NCBI GenBank assembly: GCA_030770545.1
Contig: CM061093.1
Span: 372,001-436,000, forward strand
Length of the DNA stretch: 64,000 bases
Source of the DNA: Macropodus opercularis
Taxonomy: Eukaryota > Chordata > Actinopteri > Anabantiformes > Osphronemidae
Direction of reading: 5' to 3'
The notes under the pieces were generated by a model that was not told the DNA's origin, made no database searches, and saw only the letters and a list, made by a program, of their open reading frames with translations. Below, one piece after another: positions 1 to 8,114 of the stretch (positions within the stretch are counted from its first letter, which is position 1; each line of letters starts with the position of its first letter). The position numbers were made by a program, and so were the translations under genes.

Positions 1-284
1 GATCCCTCTGAAGATCAGCTCAGACAGTGGGAAAGAGTTTGTAGACAGTGAACTGTGTCTTACTAAAGTTGGGAGTGAAAAATAGGTATGACAGTGTGTA
101 CTGCCTGACTTCACAGTCCGATGTTGAGAGGTGCAATGGGATTTTGAAAAACAAACTGCTGAAAGTCTGCCGAAGCACATGGTTAAACTGGCCAGACGCT
201 TTGCAGATGGCTGTCATGTCGTTTGTCAATCAAGTGCTCACAGAAACTCTGAAACTAACACCGCATGAAGCTTTTCTTGGTTGA
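1..284 (+). pseudogene. Retroviral integrase fragment (ERV copy A)
   Basis: This is the C-terminal half of a retroviral integrase catalytic core, the enzyme that inserts proviral DNA into host chromosomes. Reading from base 2, the motif ISSDSGKEFV resembles the segment around the second catalytic Asp of the D,D-35-E triad. A frameshift near base 50 moves the reading to another frame, where VERCNG carries the expected catalytic Glu, followed by a helical stretch ending TPHEAFLG. The next codon is TGA, and the reading continues with PMPAPM, typical of the region after this motif in class I ERVs. The fragment is cut by the window start and disabled by the frameshift and the stop. Its residues differ clearly from the integrase at 5693-6979, so it is a different ERV lineage or a very diverged copy. 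Family assignment rests on motif recognition only. Confidence 0.75.
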
Positions 285-427
285 CCAATGCCAGCGCCAA
301 TGTATGTCTCTCAACATTTTGATACATTACATTGTAATGTAATTGTAAACAAACCTCCTATTAATTCTGATCCTCCCATTGATTGTGTTGGTACTGGTAG
401 TATTCCAGTTGACTATCCCCGAACCAG
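285..427 (+). other. Junction between integrase and env remnants
   Basis: After the integrase stop, the same frame stays open with PMPAPMYVSQHF and a further 30 or so residues, then meets a stop at about 430. Env follows almost at once in another frame. The integrase C-terminal domain and nearly all of env (surface unit and most of the transmembrane subunit) are missing. This implies a large internal deletion in this ERV copy somewhere in this interval. The exact breakpoint cannot be placed without an intact relative. Confidence 0.45.
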
Positions 428-718
428 ATGGAGATGAAGGAGAACGCTGGCAGGGATGCAAATGTGGGCTGGATAAGTTGGTTGGAGAACACTGTTAGTG
501 GCTGGAAGCTGGGACTAATCAGATTGGTGATAACAGTGTCTGTAGGCGTTGTGATCATGGGATTCATCCTGTGTTGTTGCATTCCTCTGATGAGGTCTGT
601 GGTCCTGAGAGCAGTGATGAAGCAGAACTTGCAAATGGCAGTGCTGACGCAGGGATTAGAGCAGAATCAGGACAGGGAGAACGGCAAGATGGACTACTAC
701 CTGTATCTTTTTGGCTAA
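428..718 (+). pseudogene. Retroviral env transmembrane-subunit fragment (ERV copy A)
   Basis: A 96-codon open stretch looks like the C-terminal end of a retroviral envelope transmembrane subunit, which anchors the spike in the membrane. In order it shows a membrane-proximal segment with tryptophans (GWISWLENTVSGWKLGL), a hydrophobic span of about 25 residues at about 34-58, a cluster of three cysteines at the inner face (ILCCCIP, possible acylation sites), and a short polar cytoplasmic tail ending at TAA. The surface subunit, fusion peptide and ectodomain are absent, so it cannot make an envelope. The in-frame ATG is probably not a natural start. The call rests on position downstream of integrase and on the membrane-anchor layout, not on a database match. 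Confidence 0.6.
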
Positions 719-773
719 AACCTAATGCTGCCTCGGCTTGAGTTCTTCTGAGTTGGGACATCTCTAACCACTA
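719..773 (+). other. Boundary sequence between ERV copy A and satellite
   Basis: A short non-coding stretch follows the env stop and runs directly into satellite sequence at about 774. No LTR can be recognised here, so ERV copy A lost its 3' end before or during its juxtaposition with the array. Confidence 0.4.
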
Positions 774-1122
774 CAATGCCAATGAAGTTTCTGTGCTATA
801 TATGATCTAAATACATCCTTGAAGCAGGCAAACATCTTTAAAATGCATTTACATAACTTTGACCAAAGTAGTGTTCTTTTGGTCTGATATGCACAGAACA
901 GGCGATTCTAATCGTTTTGGCACTGTTTCCAGCCTTGGTGAAGCTTTAAGCTGCTGCATCTTAATGCCAATGAAGTTTTTGTGCTAGATATTATCCAAAT
1001 ACAACCCTGAAGCAGACAAACACCTTTAAAATGCATTTAAATCACTTCACTGATCAAAGTAGTGTTCTTTTGGTCTGACATGCACAGAACAGGCTGTGTT
1101 TTCACACTGTTTCCAGCCTCAG
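774..1122 (+). repeat. Satellite monomers left of the ERV (about 1.7 copies, diverged)
   Basis: These bases match the 197-bp satellite of the main array in the same orientation. The first copy runs from 774 and lacks about 8 bp (AAGCAATG) near 968. The second is interrupted at 1123 by the ERV. Both are more diverged than monomers inside the main array, including a replacement of the GATTCTAAGCG box by a short TGTG-type sequence near 1094. The last five bases (1118-1122, CTCAG) are the ERV target site. Confidence 0.93.
1118..1122. repeat. Target-site duplication, left copy (CTCAG)
   Basis: CTCAG is part of the satellite box CAGCCTCAGTGATGC. It precedes the TG that starts the 5' LTR and recurs at 8110-8114 right after the CA that ends the 3' LTR. 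Removing the ERV and one CTCAG copy restores a continuous satellite monomer. Confidence 0.85.
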
Positions 1123-1687
1123 TGTAATAGAAATTTTACTATATGGGTATTTTCCCTTGTGACAGAACTCTGATTCATATCACTTGATATATTCTCATAT
1201 GTATCTGTACTAAGCAAAGTAATCATAGAATGAGTTATATACCTGCTTACAGAAATATTTTAGAACAATGAGCCTTCTCTTTCCCATGGGAAAGGGAGCT
1301 AGGGAGATACTGTTTAGTTAAAATTATTTTGCAGCATGGACCATGGCCATGAGAGCATGGCAGCAGAACTTTGATGTACTTTGTTTCTGTTACACTTTCC
1401 TCCTGGTGCAAGGCAGTGACTGACCCTGAGTCGTGGGCTGATAAGTTCCTTGTGGACTGTCTTTCTTTGAGACTGAGCTAATGAGAAGATACATTTTTAC
1501 TCCCTCGCAACGAAGGAGGTATTTAGGTAGGCACGGAGGTAGATGACTTCAGAACTACACTCAGGCAGGACAGTTCTGCACTGACTCTGTGTACTTCTCT
1601 TCTTGCAAGAATAAAAGACAACAGAAAGACAACTTTGATTGGTTTTTGATTCATTCACCAGGTTCCTAACAGGTTTTTGCCTCCACA
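1123..1687 (+). repeat. 5' LTR of ERV copy B
   Basis: This 565-bp repeat begins TGTAATAG and ends CTCCACA. From 1162 onward it aligns with 7600-8109. It includes a distinctive block around CCCATGGGAAAGGGAGCTAG (about 1285-1310) and a candidate polyadenylation signal near its 3' end. The first 39 bases (1123-1161) have no clear counterpart in the 3' LTR. The left border is therefore set by the TG, the CTCAG duplication and the loss of satellite identity at 1123. Confidence 0.85.
1610..1615 (+). promoter_or_regulatory. Candidate polyadenylation signal AATAAA in 5' LTR
   Basis: AATAAA lies 72 bp before the end of the LTR and is preserved at 8037-8042 in the 3' LTR, where it would serve the proviral transcript. 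The spacing fits the R region of a class I ERV LTR. Candidate TATA-like sequence (GGTATTTAGG) lies about 90 bp upstream in both LTRs, but this promoter assignment is weak. Confidence 0.55.
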
Positions 1688-1690
1688 ATT

Positions 1691-1708
1691 TGGTGTCAGA
1701 AGTAGGAT
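1691..1708 (+). promoter_or_regulatory. Primer binding site, tRNA-Leu type
   Basis: The sequence TGGTGTCAGAAGTAGGAT starts three bases after the LTR end (spacer ATT). TGG pairs with the CCA tail of a tRNA, and the next bases match the complement of the 3' end of vertebrate tRNA-Leu, with one or two mismatches from the usual form. This is where minus-strand DNA synthesis would be primed. Confidence 0.8.
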
Positions 1709-2048
1709 CTGCTGGTGGTCGTCGAAGGGGTCGCTGACGGTGGAAAAGACGCATCACCCTGAGCGGAGCTCAGCCTCAACCTCCTCTACAAAAACAGAGT
1801 GAGACGGAGGGCCTAAGGCATCACCTCGGATCTCCATCGGACGGATCCTACGAACTCAAAATTACTTATCAACGGGGAAACCTGGTGAGTCATTGACATA
1901 TTTGCTTCTCATAAGTCCTGGGGAAAGTGTTGATCAGTAAACACTATAATACGACGCTGATATGGGTGTTAGTCGGTGAACACTATAATTTGGCATCGAA
2001 CTTTCGCAGAGACGTCTGTGACCGTACAACTACGCGTAGTGCTGCACC
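1709..2048 (+). other. ERV 5' leader, non-coding
   Basis: About 340 bases lie between the primer binding site and the gag start. In retroviruses this stretch carries the packaging signal and splice donor. Several GT dinucleotides, such as CCTGGTGAGTC near 1880, resemble a splice donor, but no site can be confirmed. A 60-codon open stretch here (1927-2109) overlaps gag in another frame and shows no recognisable feature. Confidence 0.5.
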
Positions 2049-2618
2049 ATGGGGAGCAGTTATGGTAAAGTTGGCTTGGAGCCACAGGGTCCCAGTGTGG
2101 ATATCATGAGGACGAAATATGGAGACGATAGTATCAGTTGTCTTTCTGTGTGGACAAAACAATATGGGTTCCCAGAGGGTGGTTCATTAAAAATTAATCA
2201 AATTGACATTTTGGGTGACAAACTGAAAGAAGACGAACAAAAGTTGAGAAAAAGAAAGATTTTGATGTCAAAAGATTTAGCTAATGTGGAAAAGCATAGA
2301 AAATGCTGGCAACAATGGAAAGATGAAGCTGAAAGTAGAGAGAGAAAACGATTGCAAAAGGAGATGAAAGTAGAACAGAGAATAATTCTGCATCCTGCAA
2401 ACAGCCACCACCATACTGTCCCAGTGCGTCTTCTCTTTATCACTGCGCTGAAGCTGGACCCGGACCTGGATTCCTGTCCGTCTGTCCTGCAACCGCAGCA
2501 ACAGCAGCAACAACAGCAACAACCAGACCCGTCTGTCCTACAACCACTGCAACGGCTTCAAAGTCAGCCTGGCCTGCAACTATTGCCACCGATTGCAAAA
2601 GGAGATGACTACGATTGA
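2049..2618 (+). pseudogene. gag: gag N-terminal part (matrix-like, poly-Gln)
   Basis: Gag is the structural polyprotein that assembles the retroviral core. The start at 2049 lies in a strong context (ACCATGG) and gives Met-Gly-Ser-Ser, a plausible N-myristoylation signal for membrane targeting. Residues about 50-115 are rich in Lys, Glu and Arg and probably helical or coiled-coil. Then comes a Pro/Gln/Leu-rich stretch with nine consecutive Gln near residues 149-157. The frame ends at 2618 only because a 241-bp tandem duplication with a 10-bp insertion shifts it. The continuation resumes in another frame at 2615. At 189 codons it is far shorter than a usual gag of about 500 codons. A recognisable capsid domain with its major homology region is missing, so most of capsid is probably deleted. 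Confidence 0.65.
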
Positions 2619-2841
2619 AAGTAGAACAGAGAATAATTCTGCATCCTGCAAACAGCCACCACCATACTGTCCCAGTGCGTCTTCTCTTTATCACTGCGCT
2701 GAAGCTGGACCCGGACCTGGATTCCTGTCCGTCTGTCCTGCAACCGCAGCAACAGCAGCAACAACAGCAACAACCAGACCCGTCTGTCCTACAACCACTG
2801 CAACGGCTTCAAAGTCAGCCTGGCCTGCAACTATTGCCACC
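2350..2841 (+). repeat. Tandem duplication inside gag (241 + 251 bp)
   Basis: Bases 2350-2590 are repeated at 2591-2841. The second copy differs mainly by a 10-bp insertion (ACTACGATTG) at about 2608-2617. The copies, including a CAG/CAA-rich run, look identical elsewhere by eye, so the duplication is much younger than the LTR divergence or has been homogenised. It introduces the frameshift that ends the first gag frame. Confidence 0.92.
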
Positions 2842-2905
2842 GTTGCAACCACAGCTGGTTCAAAGTAAAATAAAGACAGAAAAGAGTTACATATGGCAGC
2901 TATAA
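2615..2905 (+). pseudogene. gag: gag Pro/Gln-rich segment, duplicated frame
   Basis: This 96-codon frame repeats the Leu/Pro/Gln-rich segment of the preceding gag frame, because it lies in the second copy of the tandem duplication. It then continues past the duplication end (residues 77-96, PLQPQLVQSK...) before a stop at 2905. It is the natural downstream continuation of gag after the duplication-induced frameshift and leads towards the zinc knuckles at 2963-3088. It has no independent start signal of note. Confidence 0.55.
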
Positions 2906-2962
2906 CCGGCAGTCGCACTACAGAACACTGGTCGGGGACGAGACTACACCACAGGAAGACAT

Positions 2963-3088
2963 GGACATGGTCAAGGAACATGCTTTAAGTGCAGTAAAGA
3001 AGGATACTGGGCTCGAAACTGCCAAACCACTGAGGGACGGTGTCCGTACTGCAAGGAAGAGGGACACAGACCAGCTGACACTCGCTGA
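2963..3088 (+). pseudogene. gag: gag nucleocapsid with two degenerate zinc knuckles
   Basis: Nucleocapsid binds genomic RNA through CX2CX4HX4C zinc knuckles. Two are visible in one frame. The first, CFKCSKEGYWARNC, has Tyr where the zinc-binding His belongs. The second, CPYCKEEGHRPADT, keeps Cys, Cys and His but has Thr at the last Cys position, and a stop follows at 3086-3088. Neither knuckle has a complete set of zinc ligands. Two knuckles in tandem are seen in several retrovirus groups, while classical gammaretroviruses have one. The frame is not joined to the upstream gag frames. Confidence 0.7.
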
Positions 3089-3268
3089 GTGTTTCAGCGG
3101 GGGCAGACTGACGGGTGTGGAGCCGGTCTGGGCCCGGTGACGGTGTAGCTTTTGCACTAACACACACACACCGCACGCTTACACAAACATCCACTGATGA
3201 TGCTATTGCTGGCCATTGCAATGAGGAACGCTTACCTTGCATAGATTCAGAAATGATTTTGCAGTGTT
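3089..3268 (+). other. gag-pro junction, no intact frame
   Basis: About 180 bases lie between the nucleocapsid stop and the protease frame. Short frames exist but show no recognisable motif. A CA-rich run (ACACACACACACC) lies near 3160-3175. Retroviruses often pass from gag to pro here by readthrough or frameshift, but the decay hides any such signal. Confidence 0.4.
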
Positions 3269-3864
3269 GTGTTGAAAACAACACAAGGCACCTATGTGCA
3301 CCTGACTGAACCACACATGCAATTTCCAGAAATGGTTTTAACGATAAATGGGGAGCAAGTCATTTTTCTTGTAGGCAGTGGAGCTACACGCTCTGTGATG
3401 ACGTCTTCAAGCCTTAAAACTGCACCAAGAATGAGTGGGAATTATGTTTATAGTGTTGGGGCTTCGGGTGTAACAGTAAAAGAATATGTAACATTTGACA
3501 TGTCTTACTCCAGATGGTACCACATTCAAGCATGCTTTAATGTTTTCTGATTTGTGCCCGATAAATTTGCTAGGCAAAAAAACCAATGATCAAACTGGGC
3601 ATTTCTCTGATCTCATCCCCAGAGGGATTGAAGGTCAGCACAGATGCAAACACAGACCCAGAGGGAGTGTTTGTGCTCTGTGGAGTGAGTGATTTACTGT
3701 ATGCATATGAGTGTAAGCTGCAGCAGTCTGTCTTGTGTGAGCAGTTAATATCTACAGCGCATGCGTTAGTTAACCCAGAAGCAACAGACTATATGGATCC
3801 AGAAGACTTACACTGCACCATTCATGTGTCACAGGGCTCAGATAAACAATTCGAGCAGCAATGA
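3269..3864 (+). pseudogene. pro: Retroviral aspartic protease, three frames, catalytic Asp lost
   Basis: Retroviral protease is a homodimeric aspartic protease that cleaves Gag and Gag-Pol. In the first frame (3269-3550) the active-site loop is recognisable as FLVGSGATRSVM. The position of the catalytic Asp (residue 36, codon GGC at 3374-3376) is Gly, so it could not cleave. The C-terminal part continues in a second frame (about 3495-3580, FSDLCPINLLG) and then a third frame (from 3586, MIKLGISL), which are the strand and helix near the protease end. Two frameshifts are therefore needed. The third frame then runs on to 3864 as a linker towards RT with no further motif. Confidence 0.8.
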
Positions 3865-3968
3865 ACGACTGCGTTGTCTGACAAATTGACCACAGGTTAT
3901 CTGTACTGGACAGAGCATGACTGTGCGTCTCTGTCACTCTCCCACCACAGCTGGACAAACTGTATGAT

Positions 3969-4739
3969 GTGTTTTCTTCTGTACCACACATATCTCTCAC
4001 CAAAAGCAGGTCTGCTGACTGGAGAGACTTGGGACGACTTGCGTTAAGATGCAGACGTCTGACTGATTGGCAAAGTACACCTGAGGAAGCGGTTTCCAAT
4101 TCACCCATTGGTAGAGTATACAGACAGTGTTTCACTTCAATCATACACACAACTCGTGTGGTGATTCCATTTCCTCAGTCTGAGCATCACACATCTTGCC
4201 ACACGTTGCTCACTGACACAGAGCTAACATCAACTCCTGCTTTAGCAGAAGTGCCAGACACACTGTGGGCCAGACACAAATACGATGTGGGCCTGATCCG
4301 TAACTGCGAACCAGTTGTGGTTACGCCTAAAACCACATACAGGCCATGTGCAAGACAATATCCACTCAGACAGGAGTCCATAGACGGCATAACTCCAGTC
4401 TTTAACTCACTGACAGAAGCAGGCGTGATCGTACCATGTGACTATAGCCACTGCTGCACACCTATCTTTCCTATGAAGAAAATCAGAGACAAAGGTCAAC
4501 CCACTGAATGGAGATTTGTGCAGGATCTGCAGGCAGTAAATGCTGCAGTTCAACCAAGAGCCAATAATGTGCCTAATCCTTACACTTTGTTATCACAGGT
4601 TCCTCCTGATGCTAAATGGTTTTCCTTCGTTGACTTGTCAAATGCTTTTTTCAGTGTCCCTGTTCATCCAGACAGTCAGTTCCTAAAAGGATTGAAGCTA
4701 TTCAGACCATCCCAAGGCCGCTCACCAAACGACAGATGA
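3969..4739 (+). pseudogene. pol: Reverse transcriptase N-terminal half (fingers and start of palm)
   Basis: RT copies viral RNA into DNA. The frame contains the finger region with YPLRQESIDGI and AGVIVPC, the FVQDLQAVNAAV block, VPNPYTLLSQVP, and motif A (FSFVDLSNAFFSVPVHPDSQ), whose Asp is the first catalytic residue. Directly after motif A, near 4680-4690, the sequence jumps to the RT connection region. The YxDD active site, the rest of the palm and part of the thumb have been deleted. The junction is also out of frame: the correct continuation is in the frame that reads through 4691. The first 80 or so codons carry no clear motif and probably belong to the protease-RT linker. This element cannot encode an active polymerase. 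Confidence 0.85.
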
Positions 4740-5548
4740 TGTCTTTCCTGGGAATGTGTTCATATTGTCGAAACCTTATTCCTAATTATGCACCTCTGAG
4801 TGCACTCATTCATGGAAAATCACTGCAATCTCATGACAAATTTCACTGGACTCCTGAGGCAGAGACAGCTTTTGTGAACTTAAAGCTCACTTTACAGACT
4901 GCACCAACTTTGGGTCTTCCTGATCCTACCCAACCGTTTGTTCAGATGGTGGATGAAAAAGACAGGTGCATGGTGTCTGTCCTGCTACAAAAGCATGGTG
5001 GGAAATTAAGACCAGTAGCTTATTTCTCTGCTAAACTTGATCCCGTGGCAGCCGGACTCCCTCGCTGCCTGAGAGCGGTGGCAGCCGCTGAAAAGGCCGT
5101 GTTGGCCTCCAGAGACATCGCTGGATATTCTGATCTTGTGTTCGTGGTTCCTCATTCTGTTTCTCTAATTCTGCTTGAACAGAAAACATCTCATTTGTCA
5201 GCCGCTCGCTGGTTACGGTACCACACAGTCCAGTTGGACATGCCTAACATTACAGTTAAACGTTGCACTATCCTGAATCCAGCTACTTTGCTGCCCACCC
5301 CTGACGATGGTGAACGTCATGACTGTGTTTCTTCTCTCCAGCAGGTGTGTTCACCAAGACCTGACCTACAGGAGACTCCTTTGACTAATCCCGATCTTGT
5401 GCTTTTCACAGATTGCTCTGCTTCCAGGGACCCTGATACTTGCTCCTCGTGTGGGCTATGCAGTTTGCACAGAGCACGACGTTCTCCATTCCGGCCCCCT
5501 GCCGTCTCACCTCTCTGCACAAGTGGCAGAGCTGGTAGCACTCACTGA
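4691..5548 (+). pseudogene. pol: RT thumb/connection and start of RNase H
   Basis: After the palm deletion, the frame reads PRPLTKRQMMSFLGM and CRNLIPNYAPL, typical of the thumb-connection junction of class I ERV RT. FHWTPEAETAF, APTLGLPDP and KLRPVAYFSAKLDPVAAGLP follow, matching the layout of the connection domain. RNase H then starts with LVLFTDCSAS, where the Asp is the first metal-binding residue. A frameshift near 5440 leaves the remaining residues of this frame meaningless. RNase H continues in the frame of 5397-5708. The overall order is preserved, but no functional polymerase could form. Confidence 0.8.
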
Positions 5549-5815
5549 AGCTTGTAAATTGGCAAAAGACAAAACTGTCACTATTTGGGTTTATTCTAAA
5601 TACGCTCTCAGTGTAACGCATGACTTTGGAACTCTTTGGAAACACAGAAACTTCCTTAAATCAGACGGCAGCCCATTTCACATCGGGACAAGGTGTCTGA
5701 CCTCTTAGAGGCTATCCTTTTACCTAAACACGTTGCTGTCTGCAAGTGCACTGCTCATACGACGGGAACGGACTCTGTGTCCTCAGGTAACTGTAGGGCG
5801 GATGCAGCAGCTAAG
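5440..5815 (+). pseudogene. pol: RNase H domain, frameshifted
   Basis: RNase H degrades the RNA strand of RNA-DNA hybrids during reverse transcription. From about 5455 in the third frame the reading is GYAVCTEHDVLHSGPLP, then QVAELVALTEACKLA with the second acidic residue (Glu). It continues with VTIWVYSKYALSVTHDFG, where two residues including the third metal-binding Asp appear to be deleted. A second frameshift near 5695 leads into CKCTAHTTGTDSVSSGNCRADAAAKAA, which carries the conserved His and the fourth Asp. The domain therefore spans three frames with the upstream segment and is inactive. Its end near 5815 passes into the integrase N-terminus. Confidence 0.75.
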
Positions 5816-6979
5816 GCAGCCTCACTTCTACCCCTCCCTCTTACAGCTGTTTCCATCACCTCCTCTGTTCCACCCGACTCTCTCTCTGCACTTCAATCTT
5901 TTTCAATTCCACAGGAACAGACTCAGTGGAAGACGTGTGGAGCTGAGTTCCGTGATGATGTGTGGTGGGGACCTGATGGTAAACCGTGTTTGCCTAAACA
6001 CTTTTTTCCTCATTTTGCTAAGTTGACACATGGCTTGGATCATGTGCAGAAATTCTGCCAAGCATGCATGATCTGTAATACAAACAACACAGGTCGTAAG
6101 CAACACCAACCGTTAGCAGCACATCCACAGCCGACCAGACCATTTGAACACATAATGATGGATTTCATTGAACTCACCCCATGTCAGGGAAAGAAGTATT
6201 GTCTCACCATTGTAGACATGTGGTCTAAATGGATTGAAGTGTTTCCAGCAAAACATGCCTCTAGTGGCACAGTGGGCAAGGCTTTGCTAACTGAAATACT
6301 TCCCCGATGGGGCATTCCAGAGAGAATTTCCAGTGACAATGAATCACATTTTGTGAATGAAGCTATTGACCAAATAGGTTCCTTTTTAGGCACAGACATA
6401 AGCACAGCGTACCATCCCGCCAGTGGAGGGGCTATAGAATGAGAAAATGGTAGCCTAAACCGCAAATTGGCTAAATGTTGTCCTGAGACAGGACTCACAT
6501 GGATACAAGCATTACCAGTGGTGATGATGTACATGAGAATGAGACAAAGGTGTGTGGGGAATTTAAGTCCTTTTGAGATCCTGTTTGGAAAGACCCCACA
6601 CATAGGAATACATCCCACTGAGAGGCCGTTACCATCCACTTCACTTTGTGAAGATGACATGTTACAGTACTGTAAGTCTTTGGCTGTCGTTCTCTCTCAG
6701 ATCTCTCAGCAGGTGACAGCAGCTTTACCAGTTCCAGCACAAGGGCCACTACACTCTCTGGAACCAGGCGACTGGATTGTGGTACGAGAACATCGCCCTA
6801 AACACTGGAAGGCACGCAAGTGGGTTGGACCCTTCCAGAGGCTACTGACTACGCATACTGCAGTGAAGGTTGCAGAGAGGGCGACGTGGATCCATGCGAG
6901 CCACTGCAGGAAGGTCCCGGAGCCAGTAGATGACTTCTCACCAGCTGTCCACCAGCACGAGGGCTCGGATCAGCAGTAA
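5693..6979 (+). pseudogene. pol: Integrase, split by one in-frame stop (ERV copy B)
   Basis: Integrase inserts retroviral DNA into the chromosome. After the end of RNase H, part of the N-terminal zinc-binding domain is visible (HGLDHVQKFCQACMIC). The catalytic core follows with Asp at residue 157 (MMDFIEL), Asp at 215 (SSDNESHF) and Glu at 249. The second Asp and the Glu are separated by 33 residues, slightly short of the usual 34-35. The stop TGA at 6440-6442 follows the Glu directly. The same frame continues to 6979 with SPFEILFGKTP and a C-terminal GDWIVVREH...KWVGPF segment, the GPY/F-type domain of gamma- and epsilon-like elements. The stop sits where a CpG transition is a simple explanation. 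The original TAA at 6977-6979 probably ended pol. Confidence 0.85.
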
Positions 6980-7599
6980 CACCTTTGTTCTACGAGGGGC
7001 GGCGTTGACCAGCACGGTGGGAGAGACACAATGAGTGTTTCTCCACCGCACCGGTGAAATACACTTTAGCATAGCACATACTGCACACACTGAGAAAACA
7101 AATACACAGTGGTACCACCTATGAGGGATGTCAACGCTACACATCTGTACAGTGCAGTAGTGTCTCTAGTGACAAAAGGGAAGGGAATACTAACGGTGAC
7201 AACAACTCCCTGCGAGACTACAAAGACCAGTTGTTGGGGTGAACTCCATACAAACTGGTTGGCTATTGCACTGACATCGTGGACCAGGACAGGACAACGC
7301 CCATAACATCAGCATTCTTGGTTGGATCCGCTTGTAACAAGCACTGATGCGACAACAGAGAACTGTAAGAGACATTGTATGGACTGTGGGACTTTGCTTA
7401 ATAAGTCACAGCTCTAAGCTTGCTAATTCTTTGTTTTTTACTAAAGTTCTACATAAAGCCTTAAGATGAACAGACCTCGCAAAAACAGCTCTTGCATTTT
7501 TCTGTGAACAGTTTATGATGGTAGCTAAACAAAGCCTTTGTGAATTTAGCTATACTGGTGTTTCTTTGTTCACTTTGTGTGTTGATTAATTAATAATCA
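6980..7599 (+). pseudogene. Possible env remnant and 3' non-coding region
   Basis: An env gene is expected between integrase and the 3' LTR, but only about 620 bases remain. One 65-codon open stretch (7109-7306) contains an N-glycosylation motif (NAT), two cysteines and a Thr-rich segment, compatible with a piece of a surface glycoprotein. No fusion peptide, immunosuppressive-type segment or membrane anchor is visible, so most of env is deleted. From 7307 to 7599 no feature is supported. The purine run AAAAGGGAAGGGA near 7175 is inside the open stretch and too far from the LTR to be the active polypurine tract. An 8-bp inverted repeat (7581-7601) ends where LTR homology begins. Confidence 0.35.
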
Positions 7600-8109
7600 A
7601 CAGAACTCTGATTCATATCACATATTCTCATATGTATCTGTACTAAGCAAAGTAATCATAGAATGAGTTATATACCTGCTTACAGAACTATTGTAGAACA
7701 ATGAGCCTTCTCTTTCCCATGGGAAAGGGAGCTAGGGAGATACTGTTTAGTTAAAATTATTTTGCAGCATGGACCATGGCCATGAAAGCATGGCAGCAGA
7801 ACTTTGATGTACTTTGTTTCTGTTACACTTTCCTCCTGGTGCAAGGCAGTGACTGACCCTGAGTCGTGGGCTGATACGTTAGTTGTGGACTATCTTTCTT
7901 TGAGACTGAGCTAATGAGAAGATACATCTCCCTCGCAACGAAGGAGGTATTTAGGTAGGCACAGGCTAGATGACTTAAGAACTACACTCAGGCAGGACAG
8001 TTCTGCACTGACTCTGTGTACTTCTCTTCTTGCAAGAATAAAAGACAACAGAAAGACAACTTTGTTTTTGATTCATTCACCAGGTTCCTAACTGGTTTTT
8101 GCCTCCCCA
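7600..8109 (+). repeat. 3' LTR of ERV copy B (left edge uncertain)
   Basis: From 7600 the sequence aligns with 1162-1687 and ends GCCTCCCCA directly before CTCAG. By eye there are about fifteen substitutions and several short indels, such as loss of TTGAT near 7620 and of several T residues near 7926. A TG at 7539 could mark the original start and would give 571 bp, close to the 565 bp of the 5' LTR. However, 7539-7599 is only weakly similar to 1123-1161. The candidate polyadenylation signal AATAAA is conserved at 8037-8042. Confidence 0.85.
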
Positions 8110-8114
8110 CTCAG
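8110..8114. repeat. Target-site duplication, right copy (CTCAG)
   Basis: Matches 1118-1122. The satellite monomer interrupted by the ERV resumes from here with CTCAGTGATGCTTTAAGCTG. Confidence 0.85.

Larger units (their letters stand above)
1123..8109 (+). mobile_element. Class I (gamma/epsilon-like) endogenous retrovirus, defective (ERV copy B)
   Basis: A provirus of about 7.0 kb lies in plus orientation inside a satellite monomer. It has a 565-bp 5' LTR (TG...CA), a tRNA-Leu type primer binding site, gag, protease, RT, RNase H and integrase in retroviral order, a possible env remnant, and a 3' LTR. A 5-bp duplication CTCAG flanks it. The integrase ends in a GPF-type C-terminal domain as in gamma- and epsilonretrovirus-like elements. 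It is dead: the protease catalytic Asp is replaced, the RT active-site region is deleted, several frameshifts split pol, integrase has a stop directly after its catalytic Glu, and env is largely missing. The LTRs differ by eye at about fifteen substitutions plus several indels, so the insertion is not recent. Confidence 0.9.

Noticed and set aside
1927..2109. 60-codon open stretch before gag as a separate gene
   Set aside because: It lies in the ERV leader, overlaps gag in another frame and shows no motif.
2440..2981. Minus-strand open frames opposite the gag duplication
   Set aside because: Antisense shadows; the Val/Ala-rich composition is the complement of the CAG/CAA and CAACC-rich gag sequence.
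3115..3314. Short frames on both strands in the gag-pro junction
   Set aside because: They have no recognisable motif and are the remains or shadows of the decayed junction.
7174..7189. Purine run AAAAGGGAAGGGA as the ERV polypurine tract
   Set aside because: It lies more than 350 bp before the 3' LTR and inside an open reading stretch; a functional tract should abut the LTR.
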